64,000 bases of DNA from Acidovorax_G lacteus (lineage in GTDB: Bacteria > Pseudomonadota > Gammaproteobacteria > Burkholderiales > Burkholderiaceae_C): contig NZ_BAABEX010000027.1 in assembly GCF_039540375.1 (NCBI RefSeq), positions 20,340 through 84,339 of the forward strand, given 5' to 3'. The position numbers were made by a program, and so were the translations under genes. The notes beneath the pieces are model-generated. The model was not told where the DNA came from. It searched no databases and saw only the letters and a list, made by a program, of their open reading frames with translations. Shown here in pieces: positions 35,142 to 45,144 of the stretch. Position 1 is the stretch's first letter. Each line of letters opens with the position of its first letter.

Positions 35142-35899
35142 AGCACATCCCGCGCAAGCGCTTCGGCCAGCACTTCCTGTCGGACACCGGGATCATCGAC
35201 GCCATCGTGCGCGCGATCGCACCCGCGCCGGGCGATCCCATGGTCGAGATCGGCCCGGGGCTGGCCGCGCTCACCCAGCCGCTGGTCGAACGCCTGGGCC
35301 GCCTCACCGTCATCGAGCTCGACCGCGACCTGGCCGCGCGCCTGCGTGGCCACGGCCAGCTCGATGTGGTGGAAAGCGACGTGCTCAAGGTGGACTTCAC
35401 CGCCCTGGCCCAGCGCCTGGGCGCGCCGCGGCTGCGCATTGTGGGCAACCTGCCCTACAACATCTCCACGCCCATCCTGTTCCACCTGCTCGCGCATGTG
35501 CACGTGGTGCAAGACCAGCACTTCATGCTGCAAAAGGAAGTGATCGACCGCATGGTGGCCGAGCCCGCCACGGCCGCCTACGGGCGCCTGTCGGTCATGC
35601 TGCAGTGGCGCTACGCGATGGAAGACGTGCTGTTCGTGCCGCCCGAGAGCTTCGACCCGCCCCCGCGCGTGGACAGTGCTGTGGTGCGCATGGCGCCCCA
35701 CGCCGTCCCCGCGCCGTTGGATGTGGCCGTGCTCGAAGAACTGGTCCAGGTCGCCTTCAGCCAGCGCCGCAAACTGCTGCGCCACACCCTGGGCCGCTGG
35801 CTGGAGCAGCGCGGCTTCGCCGGCGACTTCGACACCCAGCGCCGCGCCGAAGAGGTGCCCGTGGCCGACTTCGTGGCCCTGGCTCAGCAATGCTCCTGA
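35138..35899 (+). CDS. rsmA: 16S rRNA dimethyladenosine transferase RsmA (KsgA)
   Basis: Dimethylates A1518 and A1519 of 16S rRNA during small-subunit maturation. The 253-residue product starts MKHIPRKRFGQHFL, the classic KsgA N-terminus, followed by the SAM motif VEIGPGLAALT, acidic VIELDRD, the catalytic NLPYNIS and late VAFSQRRKLLRHTLG. Order lptD-surA-rsmA is conserved in Proteobacteria; pdxA, often between surA and rsmA, is missing here. Confidence 0.95.
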   Translation: MKHIPRKRFGQHFLSDTGIIDAIVRAIAPAPGDPMVEIGPGLAALTQPLVERLGRLTVIELDRDLAARLRGHGQLDVVESDVLKVDFTALAQRLGAPRLRIVGNLPYNISTPILFHLLAHVHVVQDQHFMLQKEVIDRMVAEPATAAYGRLSVMLQWRYAMEDVLFVPPESFDPPPRVDSAVVRMAPHAVPAPLDVAVLEELVQVAFSQRRKLLRHTLGRWLEQRGFAGDFDTQRRAEEVPVADFVALAQQCS

Positions 35900-35947
35900 T
35901 TTGATAGCTGCTTGTGCTTGATTTATAAGCACGAGCGGGCAATTGGG
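35898..35947 (-). repeat. Dispersed two-stem palindromic element, copy D
   Basis: Begins at the rsmA stop codon. On the minus strand: CCCAATTGCCC flank, stem 1 GCTCGTGCTT / AAGCACAAGC, AGCTATC; the distal ATAGC arm has become AGGAGC. Could help terminate or protect the rsmA transcript. Confidence 0.8.
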
Positions 35948-36044
35948 GCATATATTCCAAGGGCTTTTGCCTGCGGGACGGCTAAGCCCCGCACCTGGCC
36001 GCGGTTACTGCTTCATGCTCGAACAACCAGCGCGGAGGTCGAGC

Positions 36045-36082
36045 CATCAAGCACGAACAGCTATGGAAGTCATGGCATTTGG
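36045..36082 (+). repeat. Partial copy of the dispersed palindromic element (copy H)
   Basis: Only the right half is recognisable: ATCAAGCACGAACAGCTATG followed by a CATGGCAT-like remnant of the ATAGCAAT arm. Confidence 0.45.
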
Positions 36083-36150
36083 TGGTTGGCGGTAGTTCGC
36101 TGCTGGGCTTGTGCTGTGTTCCGAGGCCGGGGTGTGCGCCCGGCGGCGCA

Positions 36151-36182
36151 CCTTCTTTTCTTGTCTCGCCAAGAAAAGAAGG
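36151..36182. repeat. Perfect inverted repeat with 13-bp arms
   Basis: CCTTCTTTTCTTG (36151-36163), loop TCTCGC, CAAGAAAAGAAGG (36170-36182). Followed by a second AAGAAGG. No gene on either side within 700 bp downstream; could be a bidirectional terminator-like or repeat element. Confidence 0.7.
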
Positions 36183-36607
36183 CAAAAGAAGGCGACCCTA
36201 CAGGCTGCGTCCCCACGCGCACTGGCGTGCGCGCGGGGCAACTTGCGGTGCTCGCGCCTGGGGTGCGCCGCATAACTCACTTCGCGCCTGGGGCGCTGCG
36301 TTCGGACAAATGCGGCGAGTCAGTTGACGAAGCCTGCGTGTCCTTCGGCACGCAGGCCACCCCAGGCGCTCCGCTCCTCGGCGCATCCTGAAGGGGGGTG
36401 GAGCGGGCCATTGCTGCGCTCGGCCCGGCGGGGGTTCCAGCGCTCTGACGCAAACAACGGCACGTCACGTTCGGGAGGGCGGCTGCACCGCTCGGGCCGG
36501 CGAAGCCTGGCACCCCACAGCGCCCGCTTCGTCATGGCGGCAAAAAAACCGGCGCGGCCCCAGGCCAAGGCAGCCAAGCAAGGGCCGCCCCGCAGCGAGG
36601 GCTGCGT

Positions 36608-36646
36608 CCCCCTTCCCGAACGGCGCAGCCGTTCGAGAGAAGGGGG
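36608..36646. repeat. Long imperfect hairpin
   Basis: Outer stem CCCCCTT (36608-36614) / AAGGGGG (36640-36646); inner stem CGAACGG (36617-36623) / CCGTTCG (36629-36635). A second hairpin AGGCGC-GCA-GCGCCT follows at 36648-36662. Confidence 0.65.
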
Positions 36647-36875
36647 AAGGCGCGCAGCGCCTCAGGGGGATGTCGCTGACCAGTTCAAGCCGCCGACAGC
36701 CAGTACCCCGCATTGAAGGGGCTGCTCATGCGCAGGGCCATGGGGGAGACGTCCACGAGCTTGTCGGTGGGCATCTTGTCAGCCGGTTCCGAGGGCAGTT
36801 CGATCCCCTGCACGGCGGCCGGGGCGTCGCAAGCCTCGTTCGCCCGTTCTGCTTGGCTGGTGGATGCAGAACGGG

Positions 36876-37301
36876 CTACAGAAAAGAATAGAAACACCGG
36901 AACGGGATCTTGCGGTCGCCCCAGTAGTCGGCGGCGTCACGGAAGATGTCCAGCAACTGCTCGCGCGCTTCCTTGTCGAACTTGGCCGTGGTCGGGATCT
37001 GCTCCAGCACCACGATGAAGCCCGGCTGCGGGCCCGACTTGTGCAGCGGGTCCGTCATGCAGTCGTACAGCGCGTCGAAGTTCTTACCGAAGTGCGACGG
37101 AAAGGTGAACTGCTCGGCGATCAGGTCTAGCACGTCCTGCTTGGACTGGGCGTGCGCCAGGTTGGCGTACAGGAAGTGGTGCCCCATGGCGCGCGCCGTC
37201 TCCTGCAGGTCCTGCACGCGGAATGCGCGAATGGACTGCACGATGTTGGAGCGCACGCCGCGCAGCGGCGTCTCGAGGTCTTTGCGAAGTGGCGTCTGCA
37301 T
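36876..37301 (-). CDS. Barstar-like ribonuclease inhibitor
   Basis: A 141-residue acidic, cytoplasmic protein with the barstar fold pattern: FRVQDLQETARAMGHHFLYANLAHAQSKQDVLDLIAEQFTFPSHFGKNFDALYDCMTDPL, where the F-G-x-N-x-D-A-L-x-D motif is the family hallmark, then GFIVVLEQIP and a helix ending RDAADYWGDRKIPFRCFYS. It should bind and block the barnase-type ribonuclease encoded 140 bp upstream. The 35-residue N-terminal extension is longer than in classic barstar (90 residues). Confidence 0.88.
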   Translation of the reverse strand: MQTPLRKDLETPLRGVRSNIVQSIRAFRVQDLQETARAMGHHFLYANLAHAQSKQDVLDLIAEQFTFPSHFGKNFDALYDCMTDPLHKSGPQPGFIVVLEQIPTTAKFDKEAREQLLDIFRDAADYWGDRKIPFRCFYSFL

Positions 37302-37341
37302 CTGCGCTACTCTTTCTCACTAAGTCCAAAACTTCTGGCAT

Positions 37342-37368
37342 CGCGTGCACGGTCTGCCGTGCATCGCG
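37342..37368. promoter_or_regulatory. Hairpin between the ribonuclease and inhibitor genes
   Basis: TGCACGG (37346-37352) pairs with CCGTGCA (37357-37363) around a TCTG loop, with CGCG on both flanks extending the stem. No T tract follows on either strand, so it is probably not a terminator; it could tune the ratio of toxin-like enzyme to inhibitor. Confidence 0.45.
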
Positions 37369-37442
37369 CGGGCGGGGTCATCCCCACTCCAAAGGCAGCG
37401 GCATGGCGGGCCACCCCAGGGGCGGTCTGCCATGCGTCCATG

Positions 37443-37850
37443 TCATTCCACGATCTCGCGGAAACTCGCGTAGTGGTCCCGGGTGTAGTAGCACGCATCC
37501 GGGGTTCGGGGCGGGCCACCACACACGATGCGCCGGGCGCCCCGGTCGCGCGAGCCCGGTGTTCTGACGGTGTACTCACGGTAATAGCCGCGCTTGTGCA
37601 AGGGAAGCAGTTTTTCGCGGTTGCCGAACACCGTGCCGTCCTTTTCGTAGGGAAAAGGGCCACCTTCGCGGATCAGGGCGTAGGTGGCACGTCCTTCGCG
37701 GGGCAGGTCAGACAGTGCGATCTTGCCGATGGGCGGCGCATCCGGGGCCATGGTGCGTGCCACGCCCCAGGCCGGGACTCCGACCAGTGCTGCACCCAAT
37801 ACCCACAAAAAACCTGTTTTGCGCGCACGGGCGGCAACAGCCTTCAGCAT
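37443..37850 (-). CDS. Secreted barnase-type (guanyl-specific) ribonuclease
   Basis: A 135-residue protein with an N-terminal hydrophobic export signal (FLWVLGAALVGVPAWGVA) and a ribonuclease N1/Sa-type domain: LIREGGPFPYEKDGTVFGNREKLLP, then YYREYTVRTPGSRDRGARRIVCGG with the catalytic Glu and Arg, and CYYTRDHYASF with the catalytic His. It should cleave RNA 3' of guanosines outside the cytoplasm. ATG at 37850 is chosen because AAAGG lies eight bases before it; a GTG at 37859 is also possible. Gene order ribonuclease then inhibitor matches known barnase/barstar-like systems. Confidence 0.86.
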   Translation of the reverse strand: MLKAVAARARKTGFLWVLGAALVGVPAWGVARTMAPDAPPIGKIALSDLPREGRATYALIREGGPFPYEKDGTVFGNREKLLPLHKRGYYREYTVRTPGSRDRGARRIVCGGPPRTPDACYYTRDHYASFREIVE

Positions 37851-37872
37851 CCAGGACACCTTTCAGAAACTA

Positions 37873-37884
37873 CGGGTTAACCCG
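37873..37884. promoter_or_regulatory. 12-bp perfect palindrome upstream of the ribonuclease gene
   Basis: CGGGTTAACCCG, 22 bp upstream of the start codon. Size and symmetry suit an operator; the binding protein is unknown. Confidence 0.4.
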
Positions 37885-37933
37885 AAATTTCGAGCCGGTA
37901 GTGTGACGCAAGCCCCCCGAAAAAGCAAGCATT

Positions 37934-37950
37934 TGCCCAAACTTTGGGCA
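37934..37950. promoter_or_regulatory. 17-bp inverted repeat upstream of the ribonuclease gene
   Basis: TGCCCAAA-C-TTTGGGCA, a perfect dyad with one central base, 84 bp before the ribonuclease start. Candidate operator. Confidence 0.4.
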
Positions 37951-38219
37951 GCCTCCGCAGGGAGGGTACAAGAGGGTTTGTGAGCGGTTGCTCTCGTCGG
38001 AATCCGCTTGCTCTCTAGATCAGGCCGTGCGGCCCATGCGCTGGCATGCGCAGAGCGGCCTGTGCTGCACGATGGACGACCAGAGCTTCATCAAAGCCGT
38101 CTATTGCGCGGCAGGGCTGCTGCAGCGCCACAGCGCTACAGCGCGAGGCCGGTTCGGCACCGGCTGTGCGCCGCCGCCTCCGCCCCCGGTGGGGCGAAGG
38201 GCGTGAACAGGCCCGGCCG

Positions 38220-40535
38220 TCAGCGTGCGGCGTTGGCGTCGGCCACGGTGAGGGCCGTCATATTCACGATGCGGCGCACCGTGGTGCTGGGCGTGAGGAT
38301 GTGCACCGGCTGGGCGGCACCCAGCAGCACCGGGCCGATGGCGATGTTGCCGCCCGCCGCCGTCTTGAGCAGGTTGTAGGAGATGTTGGCCGCGTCGATG
38401 TTGGGCAGCACCAGCAGGTTGGCGTCGCCGATCAGGTCGCTGTGGGGCATCAAGGCCATGCGGGCCTTGCCGTCCAGGGCCACGTCGCCGTGCATTTCGC
38501 CGTCCACCTCCAGCCAGGGGGCCTGCACACGCAGCAGTTCCAGCGTCTGGCGCATCTTCACAGCGCTGGGCTGGTTGCTGCTGCCAAAGTTGGAATGCGA
38601 GAGCAGCGCCGCCTTGGGCTTGATGCCGAAACGCATCATCTCCTCGGCCGCCATCACCGTGATCTCGGCGAGCTGCTCGGCCGTGGGGTCGTAGTTGACA
38701 TGCGTGTCCACCAGGAACACCTGGCGGTCGGGCAGCAGCAGGCCGTTCATGGCGGCGTAGGTGTTCACGCCCGCGCGCTTGCCGATCACCTGGTCGATGT
38801 AGTTCAGGTGCAGCGTGGTGTGGCCCCAGGTGCCGGCGATCAGGCCGTCCACCTCGCCCTTGTGCAGCAGCATCGCGCCGATCAGCGCCAGGCGGCGGCG
38901 CATCTCGATCTTGGCGATGGGCACCGTCACGCCCTTGCGCTCGGTCATGCGGTGGTAGGTCTGCCAGAAGTCGCGGTAGCGGTGGTCGTTTTCGACGTTC
39001 ACCACGTCGTAGTCGCGCCCTTCCTGCAGGCGCAGGCCGAATTTCTCGATGCGCTGGGCGATCACCGATGGGCGGCCGATCAGCGTGGGGCGAGCGATGC
39101 GCTCGTCCACCACGATCTGCGCGGCGCGCAGCACGCGTTCTTCCTCGCCCTCGGCGTAGGCCACACGCTTCTTGGCGGCTCGCTTGGCCGCAGAGATGAT
39201 GGGCTTCATCATCGTGCCCGAGGCATAGACGAAAGTCTGCAGGTGGTCGCGGTAGGCGTCCATGTCGGCAATGGGCCGGCGCGCCACGCCGCTGTCGGCC
39301 GCAGCCTGGGCCACGGCCGGCGCGATCTTGATCATCAGACGCGGATCAAACGGCTTGGGGATCAGGTATTCGGGGCCAAAGGCCAGCTGCTCACCCACAT
39401 AGGCCGCGGCCACCACTTCGCTCTGCTCGGCCTGGGCCAGCTCGGCAATGGCGTGCACGGCGGCAATTTCCATCTCCAGCGTGATGGTGGTCGCGCCGCT
39501 GTCAAGCGCGCCGCGGAAGATATACGGGAAGCACAGGACGTTGTTGACCTGGTTCGGGTAGTCGGTGCGGCCCGTGGCGATGATGGCGTCGTCGCGCACG
39601 GCTTTCACGTCTTCGGGCGTGATCTCGGGGTTGGGGTTGGCCAGTGCGAAGATCAGCGGGCGCGCGGCCATCTTGCGCACCATGTCCTGCTTGAGCACGC
39701 CGCCGGCCGACAGGCCCAGGAACACGTCCGCGCCCTCGATCACTTCGGACAGCGTGCGCGCGCTGGTGGGTTGGGCAAATTGCGCTTTGTCCTCGTCCAT
39801 CAGCTCGGTGCGGCCCTCGTAGACCACGCCGGCCAGGTCGGTCACCCAGATGTTTTCGCGGCGAATACCCAGCTTGACGAGCAGGCCCAGGCAGGCCAGC
39901 GCCGCCGCGCCCGCGCCCGAGGTGACGAGCTTCACATCCTCGGGCTTCTTGCCGGCCACCTTCAGGCCGTTGAGGATGGCCGCGCCCACCACGATGGCCG
40001 TGCCGTGCTGGTCGTCGTGGAAGACCGGGATCTTCATGCGCTCGCGCAGCTTGCGCTCGATGTAGAAGCAGTCCGGGGCCTTGATGTCTTCGAGATTGAT
40101 GCCGCCAAACGTGGGCTCCAGGCTGGCAATGATCTCGACGAGCTTGTCCGGGTCCTTCTCGTCGATCTCGATGTCGAACACGTCGATGCCCGAGAACTTC
40201 TTGAACAGCACGGCCTTGCCTTCCATCACCGGCTTGCCGGCCAGCGGGCCGATGTCGCCCAGGCCCAGCACGGCGGTGCCGTTGGTCACCACGCCCACGA
40301 GGTTGCCGCGGCTGGTGTAGCGGAAGGCGGCCGACGGGTCTTTGACGATCTCTTCACACGGCGCAGCCACCCCGGGCGAGTAGGCCAGTGCCAGGTCGTG
40401 CTGGTTGACCATCTGCTTGGTTGCGGCCAGGGCGATCTTGCCGGGCTTCGGAAACTCGTGGTATTCGAGCGCCGCACGGCGCAGCAGGGCGCGCTTGTCG
40501 GGTTGGGAATTCGGGGCCGTATTCGTCTCGGACAT
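38220..40535 (-). CDS. maeB: NADP-dependent malic enzyme with phosphotransacetylase-like C-terminus
   Basis: Decarboxylates malate to pyruvate, supplying NADPH. The 771-residue protein has malic enzyme N-terminal and NAD(P)-binding domains in residues 1-430 (LAYSPGVAAPC, PVFHDDQHGTAIVV with catalytic and metal residues, SGAGAAALACL) and a C-terminal phosphotransacetylase-like domain to 760 (SHSNFGSS, DGEMHGDVAL), which in MaeB acts in allosteric control by acetyl-CoA. Length matches E. coli MaeB (759). Start at 40535 (MSETNTAP) is chosen; the frame upstream is not family-like. Confidence 0.95.
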   Translation of the reverse strand: MSETNTAPNSQPDKRALLRRAALEYHEFPKPGKIALAATKQMVNQHDLALAYSPGVAAPCEEIVKDPSAAFRYTSRGNLVGVVTNGTAVLGLGDIGPLAGKPVMEGKAVLFKKFSGIDVFDIEIDEKDPDKLVEIIASLEPTFGGINLEDIKAPDCFYIERKLRERMKIPVFHDDQHGTAIVVGAAILNGLKVAGKKPEDVKLVTSGAGAAALACLGLLVKLGIRRENIWVTDLAGVVYEGRTELMDEDKAQFAQPTSARTLSEVIEGADVFLGLSAGGVLKQDMVRKMAARPLIFALANPNPEITPEDVKAVRDDAIIATGRTDYPNQVNNVLCFPYIFRGALDSGATTITLEMEIAAVHAIAELAQAEQSEVVAAAYVGEQLAFGPEYLIPKPFDPRLMIKIAPAVAQAAADSGVARRPIADMDAYRDHLQTFVYASGTMMKPIISAAKRAAKKRVAYAEGEEERVLRAAQIVVDERIARPTLIGRPSVIAQRIEKFGLRLQEGRDYDVVNVENDHRYRDFWQTYHRMTERKGVTVPIAKIEMRRRLALIGAMLLHKGEVDGLIAGTWGHTTLHLNYIDQVIGKRAGVNTYAAMNGLLLPDRQVFLVDTHVNYDPTAEQLAEITVMAAEEMMRFGIKPKAALLSHSNFGSSNQPSAVKMRQTLELLRVQAPWLEVDGEMHGDVALDGKARMALMPHSDLIGDANLLVLPNIDAANISYNLLKTAAGGNIAIGPVLLGAAQPVHILTPSTTVRRIVNMTALTVADANAAR

Positions 40536-40717
40536 GCAATCGTCTCCTGCTTTGAAGGTATGCCGCGACCCGCGCGGCTTTGTCGAGGGTGCCGGATTGT
40601 AGGCTGGTAGAGTAGAAACCCTAGTCAGCGAATCTGCGTATAGAGGCAAAACAGTTTCACCTGCCTTGCGGGCTTTGCCGCCACGGCGTCTGCGGTGGCG
40701 TCTATCGGGGAAGGGGC

Positions 40718-41857
<1,140 letters not shown>

Positions 41858-41983
41858 GCGGGGCGGTGGGGAGCGCAGGTGGTAACTGAATGTAGCAGTC
41901 GCCCCGACCACCACCAAGCCTTCAAGTGCCACCGGGCCGCGGTGTTGCCACGCTGGCAACACGCGGCCGGTGGTGCGGCGCGC

Positions 41984-43501
41984 TCAGCGGCTGCTGGGGA
42001 AGCTGAACACCGCGCCTTCGCGCACGCCTGCGCTGGGCCAGCGCTGGGTAATGGTCTTGCGCTTGGTGTAGAAGCGCACGGCGTCCGGCCCGTAGGCGTG
42101 CAGGTCGCCGAACAGGCTGCGCTTCCAGCCGCCAAACGAGTGATAAGCCACCGGCACGGGCAGGGGCACGTTCACGCCCACCATGCCGACCTGGATGTGG
42201 TCGGTGAAGTAGCGGGCGGCCTCGCCATCGCGCGTGAAGATGCAGGTGCCGTTGCCGTATTCGTGGTCGTTGATGAGCTGCATGGCTTCCTGCAGCGTCT
42301 TGACGCGCACCACGCCCAGCACGGGACCGAAGATTTCTTCCTGGTAGATCTTCATGTCGGGCTTCACATGGTCGAACAGGCAGGCGCCCAGGAAGTAGCC
42401 CTCCTCGTGGCCCGCCACCTGCACGCTGCGGCCGTCCACCACCAGCGTCGCGCCTTCGGCCACGCCGCTGTCGACATAGGCCTTCACTTTCTCGAAGTGC
42501 GGCTTGGTCACCAGCGGGCCCATGTCGTTGCTGTTGTCGGTGCCGGGCCCGACCTTCATCTTGGCGATTTCAGCCTTCAGGCCCGCGATGACCGCGTCGC
42601 CCACGGCGTCGCCCACGGCCACCACCAGCGGAATGGCCATGCAGCGCTCGCCGCACGATCCGTAGGCTGCGCCCATCAGGGCGCTCACAGCGTTGTCCAC
42701 GTCCGCGTCGGGCATGAGCACGGCGTGGTTCTTGGCCCCGCCCAGGGCCTGCACGCGCTTGCCGTGCTTGCAGCCTTCGGCGTAGATGTATTCGGCAATG
42801 GGCGTGGAGCCCACGAAGCTCACGGCCTTGACGCGCGGGTCGCGCAGCAGCGTGTCCACCGCCGTCTTGTCGCCGTTGACCACGTTGAGCACGCCGGGCG
42901 GCAGGCCCGCCTGCAGCGCCAGTTGCGCGATGAACATGGCGCTGCTCGGGTCGCGCTCCGACGGCTTGAGCACAAAGGTGTTGCCGCAGGCCACCGCCAT
43001 GGGCCACATCCACAGCGGCACCATGGCCGGAAAGTTGAAGGGCGTGATGCCCGCGGTGACGCCCAGCGCCTGGAATTCGCTCCAGCTGTCGATGCCCGGG
43101 CCCACGTTGCGGCTGTGCTCGCCCTTGAGCAACTCGGGCGCGTAGCTCGCAAACTCCACGTTCTCGATGCCGCGCTGCAGCTCGCCGTGCGCGTCGGCCA
43201 GCACCTTGCCGTGCTCGGCGGTGATCAGCGCGGCGATCTGGTCGGCGTGCTCTTCGAGCAGCACCTTGAGCTTGCTCATCACGCGGGCGCGCTTGAGCGG
43301 CGGCGTGTTGCGCCAGGCCGGGAAGGCGGCCTCGGCCGAAGCGATGGCGGCCTCCACCGTGGCCTGGCTGGCCAGTGCGACGTGGGCCGACACCTGGCCC
43401 GTGGCGGGGTTGAACACGGGCTGCGTGCGCGCGGTGTCGGCAACGGTCTGGCCGTCGATCCAGTGGCCGATGGTGGTGGTGACGTTCTTGTCGTGGTTCA
43501 T
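41984..43501 (-). CDS. mmsA: CoA-acylating (methyl)malonate-semialdehyde dehydrogenase
   Basis: A 505-residue aldehyde dehydrogenase of the MmsA type: ITPFNFPAMVPLWMWPMA, GSTPIAEYIYAEGCKHGKRVQALGGAKNH, the catalytic Cys287 in CGERCMA, and the MmsA-specific NVPLPVPVAYHSFGGWK. It converts malonate semialdehyde to acetyl-CoA (or methylmalonate semialdehyde to propionyl-CoA). Next to an omega-aminotransferase it most likely completes beta-alanine degradation, as in uracil catabolism, although valine breakdown is possible. The start at 43501 is immediately downstream of a palindromic element. Confidence 0.93.
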   Translation of the reverse strand: MNHDKNVTTTIGHWIDGQTVADTARTQPVFNPATGQVSAHVALASQATVEAAIASAEAAFPAWRNTPPLKRARVMSKLKVLLEEHADQIAALITAEHGKVLADAHGELQRGIENVEFASYAPELLKGEHSRNVGPGIDSWSEFQALGVTAGITPFNFPAMVPLWMWPMAVACGNTFVLKPSERDPSSAMFIAQLALQAGLPPGVLNVVNGDKTAVDTLLRDPRVKAVSFVGSTPIAEYIYAEGCKHGKRVQALGGAKNHAVLMPDADVDNAVSALMGAAYGSCGERCMAIPLVVAVGDAVGDAVIAGLKAEIAKMKVGPGTDNSNDMGPLVTKPHFEKVKAYVDSGVAEGATLVVDGRSVQVAGHEEGYFLGACLFDHVKPDMKIYQEEIFGPVLGVVRVKTLQEAMQLINDHEYGNGTCIFTRDGEAARYFTDHIQVGMVGVNVPLPVPVAYHSFGGWKRSLFGDLHAYGPDAVRFYTKRKTITQRWPSAGVREGAVFSFPSSR

Positions 43502-43519
43502 GGCAATCGGGTTTGGGGT

Positions 43520-43577
43520 CAAATTGGCTGCTCGTGCTTAAAAATCAAGCACAAGCAGCTATCAAAGTTGTAGCGTC
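43520..43577 (+). repeat. Dispersed two-stem palindromic element, copy E
   Basis: CAAATTGGCT flank, stem 1 GCTCGTGCTT / AAGCACAAGC, stem 2 GCTAT / GTAGC. Lies between the aminotransferase stop and the mmsA start, i.e. in the intercistronic part of the likely operon. Confidence 0.85.
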
Positions 43578-43636
43578 TGCGATGGAATGGCAGGCGGGCT
43601 GCGGTGGGCCCGCCTGCGGGCATGCTGTGCGGCCGC

Positions 43637-45007
43637 TCAGGCCACCTCGGCCAGGGCGTCGCCGAGCGCGCTGACCAGGCGGTCGATCTCGGCCTGCGTG
43701 CTGATGAAGGGCGGCGCCAGCTGGATGGTGTCGCCGCCGTAGCGCACGTAGAAGCCTTTCTTCCAGCAGGCCATGGCGATCTCGTAGGGCCGCTTGGCCG
43801 GCTCGCCCGGCACCGGCGCGATGGTGAAGCCCGCCGCCAGGCCAAAGTTGCGGATGTCGAGCACGTGCTTGGCGCCCTTGAGGCTGTGTACAGCCTGTTC
43901 GAAGTACGGGGCCAGGGCCTTGACGCGGCCGATCATGTCCTCCTGCTCCAGGATGTCGAGCGCCGCCAGGCCCGCCGCGCAGGCCACCGGGTGGGCCGAG
44001 TAGGTGTAGCCGTGCGGAAATTCGAGCATGTACTCGGGCCCGCCCGCGGCCATGAAGGTGTCGTAGATCTCCTTGGTGGCCACCACGCCGCCCAGCGGCT
44101 GCGCGCCGTTGGTGACCTGCTTGGCAAAGTTCAGGATGTCGGGCGTCACGCCAAAGGCCTCGGCCCCTGTCCAGGCGCCGCTGCGGCCAAAACCGCTGAT
44201 CACCTCGTCAAAAATCAGCAAGATGTTGTTTTGTGTGCAGATCTCGCGCAGGCGCTGCAGGTAGCCCACGGGCGGAATCACCACCCCGGCCGAGCCCGAA
44301 AACGGTTCCACGATCACAGCGGCGATGTTGCTTGCGTCGTGCAGGGCAATCACGTCGAGCAGGCGGTCGGCCAGCTCTTTGCCCGTGGGTGGCATGCCCT
44401 TGTGAAACGAGCCGGCCGGCGGCTGCGTGTGCGGCAGGTGGTCGGCTTCGACGCCTTGGCCAAACAGTTTGCGGTTGCCCACGATGCCGCCCACCGAAAT
44501 GCCGCCAAAGTTCACGCCGTGGTAGCCCTTTTCGCGGCCGATCAGGCGCGTCTTGCTCGCCTGGCCCTTGGCACGCCAGTAGGCGCGCGCCATCTTGAGC
44601 GAGGTGTCGGCCGACTCCGAGCCCGAACCGGTGAAGAACACGTAGTCCAGCCCCTGGGGCATCAGGTCCTTGATGCGGTTGGCCAATGCAAACGACAGCG
44701 GATGGCCAAACTGAAAGCCCGGCGAGTAGTCCAGCTTCATGGCCTGGCGGCCAATCGCCTCGGCGATCTCGCGGCGGCCGTGGCCCAGGCCCGCGCACCA
44801 CAGGCCCGACAGACCGTCAAAAATCTTGCGGCCTTCGGCGTCGGTGTAATAGGCACCGCTGCCCTCCACGATCATGCGCGGGTTGGCCTTGAAGTTGCGG
44901 TTGCCCGTGTAGGGCATCCAGTGCGCCTCCAGCCAGGCCGGGTCCATGCGCAAGGCGGTGTCGGCGGGGGCGGGGCTGGCGGGGGCGTCAAGGTCCACAA
45001 AACTCAT
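43637..45007 (-). CDS. Omega-amino acid:pyruvate aminotransferase (class III)
   Basis: A 456-residue PLP enzyme: GSGSESADTSLKMA (phosphate clamp), GREKGYHGVNFGG, Asp267 in IFDEVISGFGR, and the PLP lysine Lys296 in FAKQVTNGAQPLGG. The sequence follows the beta-alanine:pyruvate transaminase group, which produces malonate semialdehyde, the substrate of the downstream MmsA. The two genes are 135 bp apart in the same direction and share a divergent LysR regulator. Confidence 0.92.
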   Translation of the reverse strand: MSFVDLDAPASPAPADTALRMDPAWLEAHWMPYTGNRNFKANPRMIVEGSGAYYTDAEGRKIFDGLSGLWCAGLGHGRREIAEAIGRQAMKLDYSPGFQFGHPLSFALANRIKDLMPQGLDYVFFTGSGSESADTSLKMARAYWRAKGQASKTRLIGREKGYHGVNFGGISVGGIVGNRKLFGQGVEADHLPHTQPPAGSFHKGMPPTGKELADRLLDVIALHDASNIAAVIVEPFSGSAGVVIPPVGYLQRLREICTQNNILLIFDEVISGFGRSGAWTGAEAFGVTPDILNFAKQVTNGAQPLGGVVATKEIYDTFMAAGGPEYMLEFPHGYTYSAHPVACAAGLAALDILEQEDMIGRVKALAPYFEQAVHSLKGAKHVLDIRNFGLAAGFTIAPVPGEPAKRPYEIAMACWKKGFYVRYGGDTIQLAPPFISTQAEIDRLVSALGDALAEVA

Positions 45008-45144
45008 GGAAGCATCTCCTCTGGGGCATCAAACGCGCAGCCAGACACGTCTGGCGGCACACAGGGTGGCGCACTGCGGCAGCGGCGGCCATGCGTGGCA
45101 TTGTGGAGGGCGGTGTTAATCTCTCCAATAGCCCAATATCAATG

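Larger units (their letters stand above)
35900..36875. other. Gene-free stretch of almost 1 kb with strong palindromes
   Basis: No frame here resembles a known protein. It holds part of a palindromic element, a partial copy near 36045, a 13-bp inverted repeat at 36151-36182, a long hairpin at 36608-36646 and a small one at 36648-36662. The G/C-skewed blocks around 36290-36660 look like noncoding repeats I have seen between Comamonadaceae genes, but copy number cannot be checked here. Confidence 0.6.
37851..38219. other. Intergenic stretch upstream of the ribonuclease and downstream of maeB
   Basis: No gene recognised. Contains the two dyads listed separately; the remaining sequence towards maeB is GC-rich without a clear terminator. 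Confidence 0.5.

Noticed and set aside
31177..35448. Minus-strand open frame of over 1400 codons
   Set aside because: It lies opposite lptD, surA and rsmA, whose families are unmistakable. Its translation is Ala/Gly/Arg/His-rich without domain pattern, a typical antisense frame in GC-rich coding DNA.
36151..36182. Insertion-sequence terminal inverted repeat
   Set aside because: The two arms are adjacent, separated by only 6 bp, and no transposase is nearby; it is a hairpin, not an element end.
35912..36391. Possible small protein of about 159 codons
   Set aside because: It starts inside a palindromic element, has no ribosome-binding site and no recognisable fold, and crosses hairpin-rich DNA.
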